Origin: Pezizomycotina sp. ARF18
Lineage: Eukaryota > Ascomycota
Length of the DNA stretch: 64,000 nt
Assembly (NCBI GenBank): GCA_002224055.1
Contig: AZLU01000038.1
Coordinates: forward strand, 62,001 to 126,000
Reading direction: 5' to 3'
Shown here: piece by piece, positions 62,868 through 64,000 of the stretch
How the letters are laid out: the number at the start of each line of letters is the position of its first letter
How positions within the stretch are numbered: position 1 is the stretch's first letter
Made by a program: the position numbers and the translations under genes
Notes under the pieces: model-generated
The model's input: the letters and a program-made list of their open reading frames with translations, nothing else
What the model was told of the DNA's origin: nothing
The model's database searches: none

Positions 62868-63842
62868 GATGGTCCACATACTCGCATCAATCTGATCAGG
62901 CCATACCAACCTGACATGGCAATGGTTCCTCTACTTTTCCGCATTCTTCATCAAAGATATCACCATTATCATCCTGATAAGTCTAGCACTCTATCCCGCC
63001 GGCATGTTTCGTTTGACTAAATTTATTTACCACTGGGGTTGGCTTGCGCGTTACATTTTGAAATTGGTCTTCACGGTATTTCTCCTGTCGTTCGGCATCT
63101 TGTTGCCATATATTAGCGCCATTGCAGCGTCATGTGAGGTGTGGATATACACATACTCAGGCGCTTTGGTTATCTGGCAAGAGGTCCCTGCGTTGTTCCT
63201 CGACGCAAGGTCATATATACCGCAGATACGCGACCTACGGTATGGCGACCTAGCGGTTCTCTCATTCGTCACATTAATCCTCCTGGCAAGAATAGAGCAG
63301 GAGATCTCCTTATGGTTCGTACGGGAGAGACGAAGCTACCAACATCTTCCAAACTACGCGGAGCAACAAATGAAAATCGCATGTCGCGATAGTATCGTAA
63401 ACGATACAGCACATAAAGATAGAGTGAGCCAACTGATGACCCGTGCGCGAAATCGGTTCTCTGGATCGCAATGGCTGTTCTGATGGTTTTGTCGCTATTG
63501 CGGCCACCACTCGTATACGATTGCGTATCTAACTCCGTTCCTTACATCCTGATGGAAATGATAATGCCTGGCACGATCGAATACCGGAGACACCACGATA
63601 CAAATTTGTTCCAGGCGATAACGACTGGAACATCTCCGGGATGCTCGGATTGCCGTTCTCGTAGCTAGTAGGACCAAGCTCAAACGACAAACATGGCATA
63701 GACTACTTGATAAAACGTTTTCTCGGAGTGGCAGAGCTCCCGATGGGTTCGCGAGGTTCACTAAAGAGATCGATGATTCGTGGAGGAAGGCGAATGCCAC
63801 ACAGAAAACTCCGCAGGATACCACCACGACTACGATCCGCTA
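62868..63842 (+). CDS. Polytopic membrane protein, family not recognised
   Basis: Frame pieces in order: MVHILASI, then WQWFLYFSAFFIKDITIIIL (helix 1), SLALYPAGMFRLTKFIYHWG, ILKLVFTVFLLSFGILLPYI (helix 2), SCEVWIYTYSGALVIWQEVP, YGDLAVLSFVTLILLARIEQ (helix 3), then a soluble loop ERRSYQHLPNYAEQQMKIAC. After a frame change near 63475: MAVLMVLSLLRPPLVYD and YILMEMIMPGTIEYR (possible helix 4), and a basic tail RTKLKRQTWHRLLDKTFSRS, FTKEIDDSWRKANA, ending TTTTIR at 63842. A stop near 62894 is one of several breaks. Start uncertain. Three to four helices with a long basic cytoplasmic tail; function unknown. Confidence 0.55.
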
Positions 63843-64000
63843 AAAATATCTAACCTGGATAACTCCCTCCACACAGAACTGTTCACCCCCCCAACAGAGC
63901 AATTTGGAATGTAAATATCCGAAATATTCTCCATATAATTGTTGAATCAACGCGCGAGGACGTATTCCACTTAAAACCGGATAATCACTTCGGCGAGATC

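Noticed and set aside
1-64000. Calling every broken host gene a pseudogene
   Set aside because: The breaks I examined are restored by one base in a G/C run and reading is otherwise well kept, which suggests consensus errors.

Overview
The window comes from a filamentous ascomycete (Pezizomycotina). The evidence is short GT-AG introns of about 70 to 200 bases, fungal-only families (class III GH18 chitinase with LysM modules, fungal rhodopsin-domain membrane protein, NACHT-ankyrin protein, S1/P1 nuclease) and strong RIP (repeat-induced point mutation). I cannot name the genus from the sequence.

Layout. 1-2.0 kb: minus-strand chitinase with at least three LysM modules, running off the left edge. 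4.65-5.1 kb: remnant of a small secreted cysteine-rich protein. 5.5-6.5 kb: cysteine-rich single-pass membrane protein. 7.5-9.1 kb: seven-helix rhodopsin-domain protein. 10-10.5 kb: AT-rich block. 12.7-14.2 kb: two-RRM RNA-binding protein. 15.9-18.3 kb: large C2H2 zinc-finger protein. 18.5-18.8 kb: small cysteine-rich orphan. 20.5-24.0 kb: two related secreted-ectodomain, single-pass proteins in tandem. 26.3-27.3 kb: polytopic membrane protein. 30.5-34.7 kb: two more single-pass proteins flanking a 490-base tandem duplication with RIP marks. 38.06-43.01 kb and 50.19-55.10 kb: two complete but heavily decayed Ty1/Copia elements, each with paired LTRs and a 5-base target duplication. The 43-50 kb island between them holds only orphan genes, including a diverged paralogous pair. 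57.5-60.6 kb: NACHT-ankyrin (NLR-like) protein. 60.8-61.7 kb: secreted S1/P1 nuclease. 62.9-63.8 kb: polytopic membrane protein.

The most important technical point is that almost every recognisable host gene is split into frames, and at the breaks I worked through the family's expected reading is restored by adding one G or C to a run of G or C. The two copies of the 490-base tandem repeat also differ in G/C-run length. This points to consensus errors (missing bases in G/C runs) rather than genuine pseudogenes, so gene models here must tolerate frameshifts. I therefore annotate these loci as genes with broken frames. Two mutation layers overlap: RIP (C to T, mainly at CpA) in repeats, and G/C-run shortening everywhere.

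Functionally the non-repeat part is rich in surface and recognition proteins: chitin-binding chitinase, GPCR-like protein, at least five cysteine-rich single-pass proteins, and an NLR. A role for the region in sensing or self/non-self recognition is an inference from gene content only.
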